A DNA stretch of 24,579 bases from Richelia sp. UBA3308 (GCA_002361335.1 DESS01000151.1:1-24579); one strand, 5' to 3'; counted from the first letter of the stretch, positions 1-7,871 are shown. Notes: a model not told the origin generated them from the sequence alone. A program made the numbers and translations.

Positions 1-235
1 ATCATTGTTGTCACCCCGTGAGGTAAAGTAGAGTTATAGCCTGTGGGCGCTGCCCTGGCAACCTCCCCCCAGAATTGATGTCAAGTAAAATATTAAAAAA
101 AAATAACGAAGTTTAAGTAAAAATATTATCTGCTATATCTCCTTAATATTGCTTCTTTTTGCATAACATAATATATTGACTCACAACTAAACTTACTTGT
201 AAAAAATCTGTCAAAAGTAAAAAATTGGTTAAATC

Positions 236-937
236 ATGAATCAATTAAAAGTATATTTTTTAACGTTTTTATTGTCAGGATTTTCATTTATAAATGAAAG
301 TCTTGCTGCTAATATTGCTCCACCAATTAAGACACAAGTAAATGAAGTAGCGGGTTGGTTTAGTGGAAACTTCGATAATTCGACACAGTTAGCGAATAAC
401 CCTGCGGTACCCTTGATTGAACTTTTGACTTGTGGCGTAGAATTAGTTGGTGAGAACCAAGTAGCAAATACACAGAACATTTATCTACAACAACAAAGTA
501 ATGCTTTTGAGCGAAATAGCTTTTATTCTTTTAGCGATAATGGTAATGTAGTCAACCTTAGCGTTCGTAGCGTAATTAATCCAGATGTTTTAAGCGGGAT
601 ATGTAATCGTCCTCAATCCCAACGTATTATTAATTTTAACAACCTCGTACCTGTAAGTTGCGACTTAGAAATTATTTATCAACCCAATCTTTATACCGGA
701 AATAATGCTCCCGATGGCTGTCCAACAAGTTCTGGTGGTAAAGTTGTTTCTAGGGTAACTATTAGAGAAAATAGCATTAATGCTTTAGACCAAATCTTTG
801 ATTCTCAAGGTAATTTATTAGTCAATACTCCAATTGAATATCGTCGAATTGCTTCTATCCCTGAACCAACATTTATTTTAGGACTTCTAGCTATCGGGTT
901 ATGGACTGGTAAAAAAGCATTTAAACAAAAAGCCTAG
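236..937 (+). CDS. Secreted CpcT/CpeT-family protein with PEP-CTERM tail
   Basis: The 233-residue product starts with a signal peptide (hydrophobic stretch about residues 5-20, likely cleavage after SLA near 24). The central part resembles the CpcT/CpeT family: an early W-F-S-G-N-F-D-N motif followed by a conserved NP pair (about 41-57), a middle Cys and G-x-N-x-P-x-G-C segment (about 154-163), and an S/L-D-x-x-F-D-x-x-G-N motif (about 185-195). Known CpcT/CpeT proteins are cytoplasmic lyases that attach bilins to phycobiliproteins. This one ends in a PEP-CTERM sorting signal: PEP at 209-211, a hydrophobic helix, then a basic end (KKAFKQKA). It should therefore be exported and handled by an exosortase, which argues against a classical lyase role. 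ATG start with no clear Shine-Dalgarno. It stands alone, with no neighbour on its strand for 400 bases. The family call is from motif pattern only. Confidence 0.65.
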   Translation: MNQLKVYFLTFLLSGFSFINESLAANIAPPIKTQVNEVAGWFSGNFDNSTQLANNPAVPLIELLTCGVELVGENQVANTQNIYLQQQSNAFERNSFYSFSDNGNVVNLSVRSVINPDVLSGICNRPQSQRIINFNNLVPVSCDLEIIYQPNLYTGNNAPDGCPTSSGGKVVSRVTIRENSINALDQIFDSQGNLLVNTPIEYRRIASIPEPTFILGLLAIGLWTGKKAFKQKA

Positions 938-1339
938 TACTGCTGGGCAGCTGTCAAAAGTCTTGTTTTATCACGGTTTTAAGTTTAGGCGATCGCGGCA
1001 GCAAAGCTGTTCACCTTTATGTGTTCCCGTTCACCGGAGCGGTGTTCGCGAAGGGTAGGGTAGGGCTTATTCCACACTTGAATTTATCTGCTAATTATTT
1101 ATTTCGGTTTTCCTAAAATTGTGTTCTTAATCACAAACACTATTTATATAACATCGAGTTTTTCTCTATAAAAATACTGTTTTTTGTTTATTAAAGTTAT
1201 TTTAAATACTATTTAAACGTCAGTATTCAAAATATCGGGCTTTTTTGTTTCAGGTGCTACTTGGTGATTTTATTTTTTTAAAGCTATTTACTCCCGTAGG
1301 CGAGGTAAAGTAAGCGAGTTATGCAATGCCAAAGCAATC
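938..1339. other. Gene-free gap with HIP1 and dispersed repeat pieces
   Basis: About 400 bases without a supported gene. It holds a HIP1 octamer at 989-996, a GC-rich stretch at about 1020-1065 that reads like a Nostocales dispersed repeat (including GTGTTCGCGAAGGG), an AT-rich core, and at 1293-1322 a segment resembling bases 15-37 of this window (shared GAGGTAAAGTA and GAGTTAT). No convincing terminator was found after the upstream gene. Confidence 0.5.
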
Positions 1340-1804
1340 TTGGTTAAGTTTGATGATTTCCAGGAATACTTCCATTGGAGTGAGTTAGAAATAGTAACCG
1401 AAGCGGAAAGTTTCGCTCACTATACTACAGTTGAGGAACTTACTGATGAGGAGTATTTAGACGAACCAGAAGAATCTGATATCGAATTAGAAGCAACGCT
1501 ACTAGATAAAGCAATTGATACTTTAATTCATGGCAATTGGGAAAGCATAAGAGATTTATTTAACCAACACCCGGAAATTAAAGAAGAAGCGTGGAATGTT
1601 TTATCTTCCGAACAAAAGAGAAGGGTAGTAGATATTACTCTAGAAACAGTGAAAGTGTTGTATCAAGCCAAGAAAGAAGGTGTGATTGAGGAGTATAGAT
1701 TTTTTGGGCGGAGGGAAGCTTCGCGAACCATAGAAGAGTGCCTGTTACTCCCGTTGTGTAATAAGTCAAAAGCCAATTCACCGAAGATGAAAAACCTCCA
1801 ATGA
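1340..1804 (+). CDS. Acidic hypothetical protein, start uncertain
   Basis: Not recognised. The frame gives 154 residues from a TTG at 1340. There is no in-frame ATG before the final few residues, and the frame stays open upstream to about 1268, so the start is uncertain and the gene could be 5'-truncated. The N-terminal 50 residues are very acidic (runs such as TDEEYLDEPEES). The middle is predicted helical (about 50-115: LLDKAIDTLIHGNWESIRDLF, SSEQKRRVVDITLETV). The C-terminus from about residue 122 is encoded partly by repeat-like DNA (GGGAAGCTTCGCGAAC at about 1716-1731) and looks unrelated in composition, so the original C-terminus may have been replaced. No signal peptide or membrane segment. 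It stands alone, transcribed towards the minus-strand desaturase gene. It may be a decaying gene. Confidence 0.45.
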   Translation: MVKFDDFQEYFHWSELEIVTEAESFAHYTTVEELTDEEYLDEPEESDIELEATLLDKAIDTLIHGNWESIRDLFNQHPEIKEEAWNVLSSEQKRRVVDITLETVKVLYQAKKEGVIEEYRFFGRREASRTIEECLLLPLCNKSKANSPKMKNLQ

Positions 1805-1824
1805 ATTGACCTTTATATTATTTC

Positions 1825-1845
1825 AATGCCCCATGCCCCATGCCC
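1825..1845. repeat. Short heptamer array (AATGCCC/CATGCCC, 3 units)
   Basis: Three heptamers in a row: AATGCCC, CATGCCC, CATGCCC. They lie between the convergent ends of the hypothetical gene and the desaturase-SDR gene. The same heptamer, or its complement, recurs at 6652-6680 and 20192-20219. This matches the STRR repeats known from heterocystous cyanobacteria. Confidence 0.75.
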
Positions 1846-1851
1846 AATAAG

Positions 1852-3060
1852 CTATTTAGTAAAAATCCGATAATACAACCAAGTACTCAATTCCTTAATG
1901 GGAAAAAAGATATAAGTCAAAGGATTAACAGTAACGATAATATTCCTAAAATCCCGACGCGCTAAAAACACAATCCCTTTAGCAACCTGTTTCGCTGACA
2001 TCACCCCATAAGGATTCAATTGACTTTTAAAAGGCCCCAATATCAATTTACGAACAGTACAAGGAGAATCCAACCGCTTCAACGTAATAATATTCCCCAA
2101 AGTTCTTTTACTCAACTCATACAACGGACTCAATGCCGGTGAAACTTCTGCTTCCGATGTATTTATCCAAATTTCCTTCGTCGCTTTCGCATCTGCTCCA
2201 GTAACAGTTGAGAAAAATATATCCATTAATCTCACCGCCGAAAATGCATTCACTTCAAAAGATTTATCAATATCCTCCGGCCCGCGGCTACCATAAACAT
2301 TAATGCCATGATTAATAATTAAAATATCCACCTTTTGTAAGCGCGATCGCAATTCCTCTTCTTTCCCCAATTGCCAACCTACTACCTGTACTTTAGGTTG
2401 TTCTGGGATTTTCTTGGGATTAGTAGTTAATGCAATCACTTTAGCGTTATTTTTAATCAATTCGGCACTTATTGCTTGTCCTAAACTTCCACTAGCTCCC
2501 GTTAAGGCCACAGTTTTACCCTTTACAGAAAGTGCGGTTCCCAAAACCTTATCCACCAAAGGAAATACACCACTATAATAAGCATTTACGTCATCAAAAT
2601 GATGCCGCCAATGGTAACTACGATTTACCCACCACACGCTAGGAATCGTTTCCAATGCTCCCGGTTTATGAGTATAGTCAGTTTCAACTTTTCCTAAAAA
2701 ATACCTCAAGGATGCTCCATAAAGAAACGTCGCAGCATAAAGTACTCCCAACCATAAACCTATGGGACGAAAAATAATGGCGATCGCACTCAGTACGATT
2801 AAAAGTAAAATCGACTCAACAATATCGTGATAAAGCTGGGACTCCTTATAAGCTTCCAAAGAAATTATCGACAAATCCCGCTTATATACCATATGGTGTT
2901 TATTATGCCATTTGGATAACCATTTCACATGATGACAAGCAGCGTGATAGCTATCTCGAATCACCTCCGCAATCAAAATTGAGAGAAATCCCCAAGCAGC
3001 CAACTCTAAACCACCATAGGTCGCCACAACCCAATTAATTTCTAATCCTGCTCCCATCAC
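1852..3060 (-). CDS. Bifunctional sterol desaturase / short-chain dehydrogenase fusion
   Basis: A 402-residue two-domain protein. The N-terminal half is a membrane fatty-acid-hydroxylase/sterol-desaturase domain with di-iron histidine clusters: H39/H43/H44, H52/H55/H56 (HNKHH) and H150/H153/H154 (YHWRHH). Hydrophobic segments lie at about 15-33 and 80-116. The C-terminal half is an NAD(P)-binding short-chain dehydrogenase: TGASGSLG at 187-194, NHG at about 250-252, and YELSK (Y314, K318) as the Tyr-x-x-x-Lys catalytic pair. Proteins of this fused type are known in cyanobacteria; their lipid or carotenoid-like substrate is not established here. The reading opens with GTG at 3060 directly followed by ATG at 3057, which is the likelier start; no strong Shine-Dalgarno is visible. 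Monocistronic: the next minus-strand gene upstream ends 660 bases away, behind a terminator. Confidence 0.88.
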   Translation of the reverse strand: MMGAGLEINWVVATYGGLELAAWGFLSILIAEVIRDSYHAACHHVKWLSKWHNKHHMVYKRDLSIISLEAYKESQLYHDIVESILLLIVLSAIAIIFRPIGLWLGVLYAATFLYGASLRYFLGKVETDYTHKPGALETIPSVWWVNRSYHWRHHFDDVNAYYSGVFPLVDKVLGTALSVKGKTVALTGASGSLGQAISAELIKNNAKVIALTTNPKKIPEQPKVQVVGWQLGKEEELRSRLQKVDILIINHGINVYGSRGPEDIDKSFEVNAFSAVRLMDIFFSTVTGADAKATKEIWINTSEAEVSPALSPLYELSKRTLGNIITLKRLDSPCTVRKLILGPFKSQLNPYGVMSAKQVAKGIVFLARRDFRNIIVTVNPLTYIFFPIKELSTWLYYRIFTK

Positions 3061-3670
3061 AGTTTTTATCTCAAGTAATGTTTGTATTATGTATTTTTGT
3101 TAAATACACAATACATTGTATTTATCACTTACAAACGAGCAAGATAAAAATATATCGAAACACTTTAATATTTATTGTCCCTAGGGAATTTCCAAGGAAA
3201 TCTAGGTAAATAGTCTATTGAAGCCCTCAAATAATTATTTTTTATGTTTTAAAGAGATACTAAAAGAATTAATTTGTCAATATCAGTATCCAATTAGGCT
3301 AAATTTAGTATTTTAAATCACACTAGAATTTATATTTCTTAATACTTTTAAGATCGTCTTGTTTTTCTAAATTTATTTTGTAGTACGTAAAAAATACAAT
3401 ATGCAAAGGTAATTGCTACTTTATTGAGGGTTAATTGATCAAAAAGCTGGAAATTGAATAAACTGCTTCCCTAAGCATACAATATGGCTATTTTACCAGA
3501 AAGGCTTGTAATCTCGTGACTTTATTGAGAATTCTGTCAATAAAAATTATTGTGTAAAGTTGAGTAACGAGATTGTGAAGGAATATGAATATAAAAGTTT
3601 TATAATTGGTGGATTATTGTTAATTTGAAATTATACAAGGATAATTTTCAATCTTATTAATAAACCTTAA
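3061..3670. other. AT-rich gene-free gap with inverted repeats
   Basis: About 610 bases with no supported ORF. It must contain the promoter of the desaturase-SDR gene. Two structures stand out. One is an inverted repeat, AAATACA (3102-3108) with TGTATTT (3117-3123), just upstream of that gene and operator-like in position. The other is a nested pair: TTTATTGA (3521-3528)/TCAATAAA (3537-3544) enclosed by AATCTCGT (3510-3517)/ACGAGATT (3567-3574). Confidence 0.55.
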
Positions 3671-3700
3671 TAAATTAAAAGCAGACTCGAAAGCCTGCTC
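3671..3700 (-). terminator. Rho-independent-type terminator after the MBL-fold gene
   Basis: On the minus strand, AGCAGGCTTTCGAGTCTGCT (3699 to 3680) folds into a stem of about nine pairs including two G-T pairs, followed by TTTTAATTT. It lies 23 bases after the stop codon of the MBL-fold gene and would end the ybeY-dgkA-trpG transcript. Confidence 0.65.
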
Positions 3701-3722
3701 TACACGAACGATAAATCTATGA

Positions 3723-4517
3723 TTAAAAATTGTAACTAAAAACCTGAATCGTGCGATTCTCTGGTAAATTACCGGGACTAATACTAATGGTGTCACTATT
3801 ATTACGGCGTACCTTGGTTCCGCTCATTAGGGTGAGAAAATCATCTAAAGGAGCAATATCAAATTCGCCTTTACAAGTTTCCTTATCAGCTGCTTGTGTA
3901 CGGTAATGAGTAGGAATGATTAATCTGGGGTTTAGTTTATCTATAACCTGCTTGGCTTCTTGGGCATTGTAAGCCTTGGCACTACCTCCTACAGGTATTA
4001 ATAACACATCAAGACGATCGGGAAGAGGGGGACTCATGAGAATTCTTTGTTCCTTAATATCTCCAGCTGCACCTCCTAAATGCAAGATATTAACTCCTGC
4101 TTGCTTCCACCGCCAAGCCGTATTTACACCAAAACGTTTTCCGCCAATGCGATCGTGATCTATTGGCATCCCCTGAAATTGTATATCGTTAAACTCATAA
4201 ACCCCAGGCTGATAAATTAATTTGGGTTGCCCAGGTAAATCTTCCACCGCACCTTCATCCAACAATTGACTGCTAATTAATACTAAATCGGCAGCAACCT
4301 TGGGTGGACGATAGCCAGCCGTACAGCCTATACTACGAAAAGGGTTTGACAAAATTTTGGTACCAGCACCAATAAACAAAAAGCTAGTATGACCCAACCA
4401 CTGAATTGATAGCGAACCACCAGATTGGGCATTAACCCGCAATCCAGAACCTAAGTTAGCAAACAACGCACCTGCTAACCCCGCTCCAGCGTAGCCAATC
4501 AATTGTCGTCGTTTCAT
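3723..4517 (-). CDS. Tat-signal metallo-beta-lactamase-fold protein with degenerate metal motif
   Basis: 264 residues. The N-terminus (MKRRQLIGYAGAGLAGALF...VNAQ) has twin arginines at 3-4, then a hydrophobic stretch and cleavage near 31, so Tat export to the periplasm or lumen is likely. The fold follows the UlaG-like MBL pattern: WLGHTSFLF (about 40-48), SNPFR (about 57-61), HLGG (about 146-149), LIPVGG (about 173-178) and IPTHYRT (about 201-207). The hallmark HxHxDH metal motif that should follow ADLVLI (about 76-81) is replaced by SSQLLDEGAV, so two-metal hydrolase activity is doubtful. The late His in IPTH is kept. The ATG follows the trpG stop directly (TAAATG) and uses GAGAG inside trpG as ribosome site, which suggests coupled translation. 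Function unknown. Confidence 0.8.
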   Translation of the reverse strand: MKRRQLIGYAGAGLAGALFANLGSGLRVNAQSGGSLSIQWLGHTSFLFIGAGTKILSNPFRSIGCTAGYRPPKVAADLVLISSQLLDEGAVEDLPGQPKLIYQPGVYEFNDIQFQGMPIDHDRIGGKRFGVNTAWRWKQAGVNILHLGGAAGDIKEQRILMSPPLPDRLDVLLIPVGGSAKAYNAQEAKQVIDKLNPRLIIPTHYRTQAADKETCKGEFDIAPLDDFLTLMSGTKVRRNNSDTISISPGNLPENRTIQVFSYNF

Positions 4518-5117
4518 TTACTCTCTCAAAGGTAATTTTTCTAGAAAGTTTTGCAATAATTGCTTTCCTGAATCAGTCAGGATACTCTCTGGATGAAATT
4601 GGACACCTTCTATGTGAGGAAAGTTCCTGTGTCGCACTCCCATTATTGTCCCATCTTCAACCCAGGCAGTGATTTCCAACACATTTGGAATGGTATCTCG
4701 CTCTATTACTAAACTATGATACCTGGTTGCCGTCATCGGATTATCCAATCCCCGAAAAACTCCTACTCCGGTATGAAAAACTTGAGAGGTTTTGCCGTGC
4801 ATCAACTCTGGAGCAGAAACTATTTTACCACCAAATACTCTCGCTATACTTTGATGTCCCAAACACACGCCCAAAATTGGGTATTTTGATCCCAATTCTT
4901 CAATTAATTTTAAACAAATTCCTGCATCTTCTGGTCGTCCTGGACCAGGGGAAATAATAATACCATCAGGCTGTAATGCCCGAACTTCATCTATAGAAAT
5001 CTTATTATTACGAAACACCTTAATTTGGCCCGCAACAGGAAATAAAACAGCTAATTCTCCCAAATACTGCACCAAATTATAGGTAAAGCTATCGTAATTA
5101 TCTATGACTATCAGCAC
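4518..5117 (-). CDS. trpG: Anthranilate / aminodeoxychorismate synthase component II (glutamine amidotransferase)
   Basis: A 199-residue class I glutamine amidotransferase that supplies ammonia to TrpE and/or PabB for tryptophan or folate synthesis in the cytoplasm. The start LIVIDNYDSFTYNLVQYLGE is diagnostic of TrpG/PabA. PGPGRPEDAG lies at about 57-66. The nucleophile is C85 in GVCLGHQ, with the catalytic pair H175 and E177 in FHPES. Length is typical. Start is GTG at 5117, with AAAAGGAG centred about 12 bases upstream; an in-frame stop at 5124-5126 rules out a longer product. It lies 72 bases after dgkA and abuts the MBL-fold gene with no gap. Whether it serves TrpE, PabB or both cannot be told from the sequence. 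Confidence 0.93.
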   Translation of the reverse strand: MLIVIDNYDSFTYNLVQYLGELAVLFPVAGQIKVFRNNKISIDEVRALQPDGIIISPGPGRPEDAGICLKLIEELGSKYPILGVCLGHQSIARVFGGKIVSAPELMHGKTSQVFHTGVGVFRGLDNPMTATRYHSLVIERDTIPNVLEITAWVEDGTIMGVRHRNFPHIEGVQFHPESILTDSGKQLLQNFLEKLPLRE

Positions 5118-5189
5118 AGCGATCTAACTCCTTTTTATCTGGAGATGCCTCGCTTGTCCTTTAATGTTTATAAAAATAAATTGTAAAAC

Positions 5190-5663
5190 TTACAATGATG
5201 ATAAAATCAACTCGAACAAAGGAGGCAATATAAGCATAGCAGCTACCAACACCGCCACCAAAGCTGAAACCAGTACGGCACCCGCAGCAGTGTCTTTAGC
5301 TATTTTTGCTAATTCATGGTACCTTTGCTCAACTGTTAAATCAACAACAGATTCAACAGCAGTATTTAGCAACTCCAAAGCTAGAACTAAACCGCTAGTA
5401 ACTGCAATTATTGCTACTTCTACAGGCTTCAAATGCAAAAAAACGCTTAAACCAATAGCTAAAGCACAGACAGATACGTGGATGCGAAAATTACGTTGAG
5501 TTTGAAAAGCATAGGTAATTCCAGCCCAGGCATATTTAAAACTAACGAACAAATTCGAGGCAACTGTCCAAGATAATTGTCGTTGTTTAGACACTTGTTT
5601 AGAGACAACTGTTTCTAAACTATTTGGTTGGGGTGGAGAGGAAATTTGCTGAGACATAGACAT
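5190..5663 (-). CDS. dgkA: Diacylglycerol / undecaprenol kinase family protein
   Basis: A 157-residue integral membrane lipid kinase of the prokaryotic DgkA family, which phosphorylates diacylglycerol or undecaprenol with ATP. An N-terminal tail of about 35 polar residues precedes the core. Family motifs are FKYAWAGITYAFQTQRNFRIH (about 42-62), ELLNTAVESVVDL (97-109) with the conserved Glu residues, and AKDTAAGAVL (122-131). Three hydrophobic helices lie at about 62-78, 80-100 and 125-148. ATG at 5663; a second ATG two codons later is equally possible, and no Shine-Dalgarno is seen. It sits between ybeY and trpG on the same strand, an order common in cyanobacteria. The 138-base gap to ybeY could hold its own promoter. 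Confidence 0.92.
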   Translation of the reverse strand: MSMSQQISSPPQPNSLETVVSKQVSKQRQLSWTVASNLFVSFKYAWAGITYAFQTQRNFRIHVSVCALAIGLSVFLHLKPVEVAIIAVTSGLVLALELLNTAVESVVDLTVEQRYHELAKIAKDTAAGAVLVSALVAVLVAAMLILPPLFELILSSL

Positions 5664-5801
5664 AAAAAAATAAATATTGCAATCGTAAAGATCAAATTTT
5701 CGCGGATTTAATCGGGTTCAATCAATCAAAATGGCTATTTTCTACAGAGGTATTATAAAATTACTATTCAAGTATGACATTAAAGAAGTCAATGGGCGTA
5801 T

Positions 5802-6338
5802 CTATTTTATGTCAATATCAATACTTAGCGTCTTCAGTAATATCACTTGCTTTTTCAGCATTCGTCGCAAACTCTCTTCATCCGGATGATCCCATCCGAT
5901 AAGATGTAAAAAACCATGAGATGCTAACCAAGCTAATTCAGTTTTTAAAGCATGTCCTTGCTGTGTTGCTTGTACAGAAGCAGTATCAAGAGAAACAATG
6001 ATATCCCCAAGATATAAGGGTTCGGAGTCATCTGGGATCGTAAGTTGTGGCGAATCTACTTCCAAAGCTGCAAAAGCCAAAACATCTGTAGGCTTATCTT
6101 GATGACGGTACATAGAATTTAGAGTTTGAATTTCCCTATCATCCGTCAAGCGCAGCCCAATTTCATAAAAATCGGCTGGGGGAATATCGTTTTGCATTAT
6201 ATCTAACCATTGACAAAACCATTTTTGCCAAGTGTCAGCACAAATGCCGATATTACCATCCCCATTTTCTACAGCCAATTCCTGAGAAGATTTATCATAA
6301 TAGTCTTCTATATAAACTTCAATTCGCCGTTTATCCAC
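5802..6338 (-). CDS. ybeY: Endoribonuclease YbeY (rRNA maturation factor)
   Basis: A 178-residue zinc-dependent endoribonuclease for 16S rRNA 3' processing and ribosome quality control. The zinc motif H-x3-H-x5-H is present as HGFLHLIGWDH (H141, H145, H151). The family's LTDDREIQTLN (about 64-74) and DKPTDVLAFA (about 81-90) are also present, as is YLGDIIVS (about 109-116). Start is GTG at 6338 with a strong GGAG about eight bases upstream. It follows the small DUF3285-like gene by 15 bases, so the two are probably co-transcribed. Confidence 0.95.
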   Translation of the reverse strand: MDKRRIEVYIEDYYDKSSQELAVENGDGNIGICADTWQKWFCQWLDIMQNDIPPADFYEIGLRLTDDREIQTLNSMYRHQDKPTDVLAFAALEVDSPQLTIPDDSEPLYLGDIIVSLDTASVQATQQGHALKTELAWLASHGFLHLIGWDHPDEESLRRMLKKQVILLKTLSIDIDIK

Positions 6339-6353
6339 GAGGGTCTCTCCTCA

Positions 6354-6509
6354 CTAACGAGTTAGATAAGCAAGACCAATCAAAACAGCCAATAATCCAA
6401 AAGTAGTAAGTGCAAAATGTTTTAGTGAGGTACCACCCTTTTGCACCATATTACGCATTGCCAGTTTTGTATAGCTGGGTTTTTCTTCTTTAGTAAAAGA
6501 GTCGTTCAT
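6354..6509 (-). CDS. DUF3285-like small membrane protein
   Basis: A 51-residue ORF read by eye. It begins MNDSFTKEEKPSYTKLAMRN and ends with a single hydrophobic helix (about 32-49: FALTTFGLLAVLIGLAYL) and a final Arg. This matches my memory of the short cyanobacterial DUF3285 proteins: a charged N-terminus, an M-R-N-M-V-Q-K-G box and one C-terminal membrane span. Function is unknown. ATG start at 6509. The stop lies 15 bases before ybeY, and the intervening GGAG serves ybeY. It appears to be the first gene of the ybeY-dgkA-trpG cluster. Confidence 0.75.
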   Translation of the reverse strand: MNDSFTKEEKPSYTKLAMRNMVQKGGTSLKHFALTTFGLLAVLIGLAYLTR

Positions 6510-6651
6510 AATTCATTGATAAAACACTCTTGTACTAATGTAACAAATTGTTGAGAATCCGAGTGCCTACTTGGCATTTTTCCGAGAATTTAGGCAAATT
6601 AAAGCTTAAATGAGAAAAATTAATATCTCATGACTTTTATGTCGGGCCGAA

Positions 6652-6680
6652 GGGCATGGGGCATGGGGCATGGGGCATGG
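6652..6680. repeat. Heptamer array, four units of GGGCATG
   Basis: Four perfect GGGCATG units plus one base. They are preceded by GGGCCGAA (about 6644-6651), the same composite found inverted at 20192-20228. The array lies between prfB and the DUF3285-like gene. STRR-type repeat. Confidence 0.85.
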
Positions 6681-6725
6681 AAAAAAATTCACGACTTAGA
6701 TAATTGGTGGTGACAATTATTTTTT

Positions 6726-6748
6726 CATGGGGACTTCCTTGTCCCATG
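6726..6748 (-). terminator. Hairpin directly after prfB
   Basis: Inverted repeat CATGGG(G)AC/GTCCCATG with a six-base loop, seven bases after the prfB stop. On the minus strand it is followed by A-rich rather than T-rich sequence, so it may be a 3' stabilising hairpin instead of a classical terminator. Confidence 0.45.
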
Positions 6749-6754
6749 TTTAAA

Positions 6755-7871
6755 TTAAGCATTATCCACTACTTGATTTTCCTGTCGTAGATAGGCTTGA
6801 ATGAAGGAATCTAAGTCGCCATTCATTACGTCGGCGATCGCGGTTGTTTCGATGTTGCTACGTAAGTCCTTTACCATTTGATAAGGATGAAATACGTAGT
6901 TACGTATTTGATTTCCCCAAGAGGCTTCTACCATATCACCGCGAATTTCGGCGATTTCTTTGGCGTGTTGTTCTTGAGCAACTACTAACAGCTTTGCTTT
7001 CAATCGGGCAAGGGCTTTCTCTTTGTTTTGTAATTGCGATCGCTCTTCTGTACATCGCACGGCAATATTTGTAGGAATATGCACAATTCGTACTGCAGTT
7101 TCGACTTTGTTGACGTTTTGTCCGCCTTTACCGCCTGCCCTGGATGTGGTAATTTCTAAATCTTTATCGGGAATATCTAATTCTACGTTGTCATCTATCT
7201 GGGGCATGACTTCTACCCCAGCAAAACTGGTTTGTCGTTTACCGTTGGCGTTGAAAGGAGAAATCCTGACTAAACGATGGGTGCCCATTTCGGAACGTAA
7301 ATACCCGTAGGCGTAACGCCCGGTAATTTCAAGTGTTGCGGATTTTATACCGGCTTCATCTCCGTCAGATTTATCGGAAAGGTTAACTTTATAACCATGA
7401 CTTTCTGCCCACCGGGTATACATTCGCAACATCATTTCTGCCCAGTCTTGAGCATCAGTACCGCCAGCACCGGCTGTAATTGTCAATAAAGCGCCTTTAG
7501 TATCGTAGGGACCAGAAAGTAATTGTTGTAACTCCCATTGATCGAGTTCGCGACTGAGGTTTGTAACGTTGGATACGGCTTCATTCAGCAGTGACTCATC
7601 GGTTTCGGATTCTAAAAGTTCGACAACTGCCCTAGTATCTTCTAAACTAGAATGCCAATTATGATACTGTTGGAGATGTTCTTTGAGTTCGTTAAGTTCT
7701 TGCAGGGTATCTTGAGCTTTATTTTGGTCATCCCAAAATTCCGGCTGTGCTGCGATTTGTTCTAAGTCTTGAATTTTAGCTTTGAGTGCGGGTAAGTCAA
7801 AGATAGTCCTGAGTTTTACCCAGGCGATTAGATAACGTTTCGATTTCGCGTTTCAGTTCTAGAACTTCCAT
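6755..7871 (-). CDS. prfB: Peptide chain release factor 2, programmed +1 frameshift
   Basis: RF2 releases nascent peptides at UGA and UAA. The coding region is split. A 24-codon leader starts at ATG 7871 (MEVLELKREIETLSNRLGKT...) and meets an in-frame TGA at 7799-7797. Shifting +1 at CTT TGA C continues into a 347-codon frame (DLPALKAKIQDLEQ...) ending at 6755, giving 371 residues, normal for RF2. The second frame contains the RF2-specific stop-recognition SPF tripeptide (VRISPFNANGKR) and the peptidyl-transferase GGQ motif (AGGKGGQNVNK). A reading from the TTG at 7486 gives only the C-terminal 243 residues and misses domain 1. As in E. coli, scarcity of RF2 should favour the shift, giving autoregulation. 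Confidence 0.95.
7796..7810 (-). promoter_or_regulatory. prfB +1 recoding site
   Basis: On the minus strand the bases read AGGACTATCTTTGAC. The CTT TGA C heptamer is the canonical prfB slip site, and AGGA (7810-7807), four bases upstream, is a Shine-Dalgarno-like stimulator, weaker than the E. coli AGGGGG. CTT is codon 24 and TGA codon 25. Confidence 0.93.

Noticed and set aside
1..235. Possible gene remnant or RNA at the left edge
   Set aside because: No frame or fold could be supported; only a short similarity of bases 15-37 to 1293-1322 was seen.
5164..5499. Plus-strand 111-codon frame opposite dgkA
   Set aside because: Antisense to a clear kinase gene, with no signal of its own.
6755..7871. 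prfB as a pseudogene broken by a frameshift
   Set aside because: The break is exactly the conserved CTT TGA C recoding site and both frames are intact RF2 sequence.
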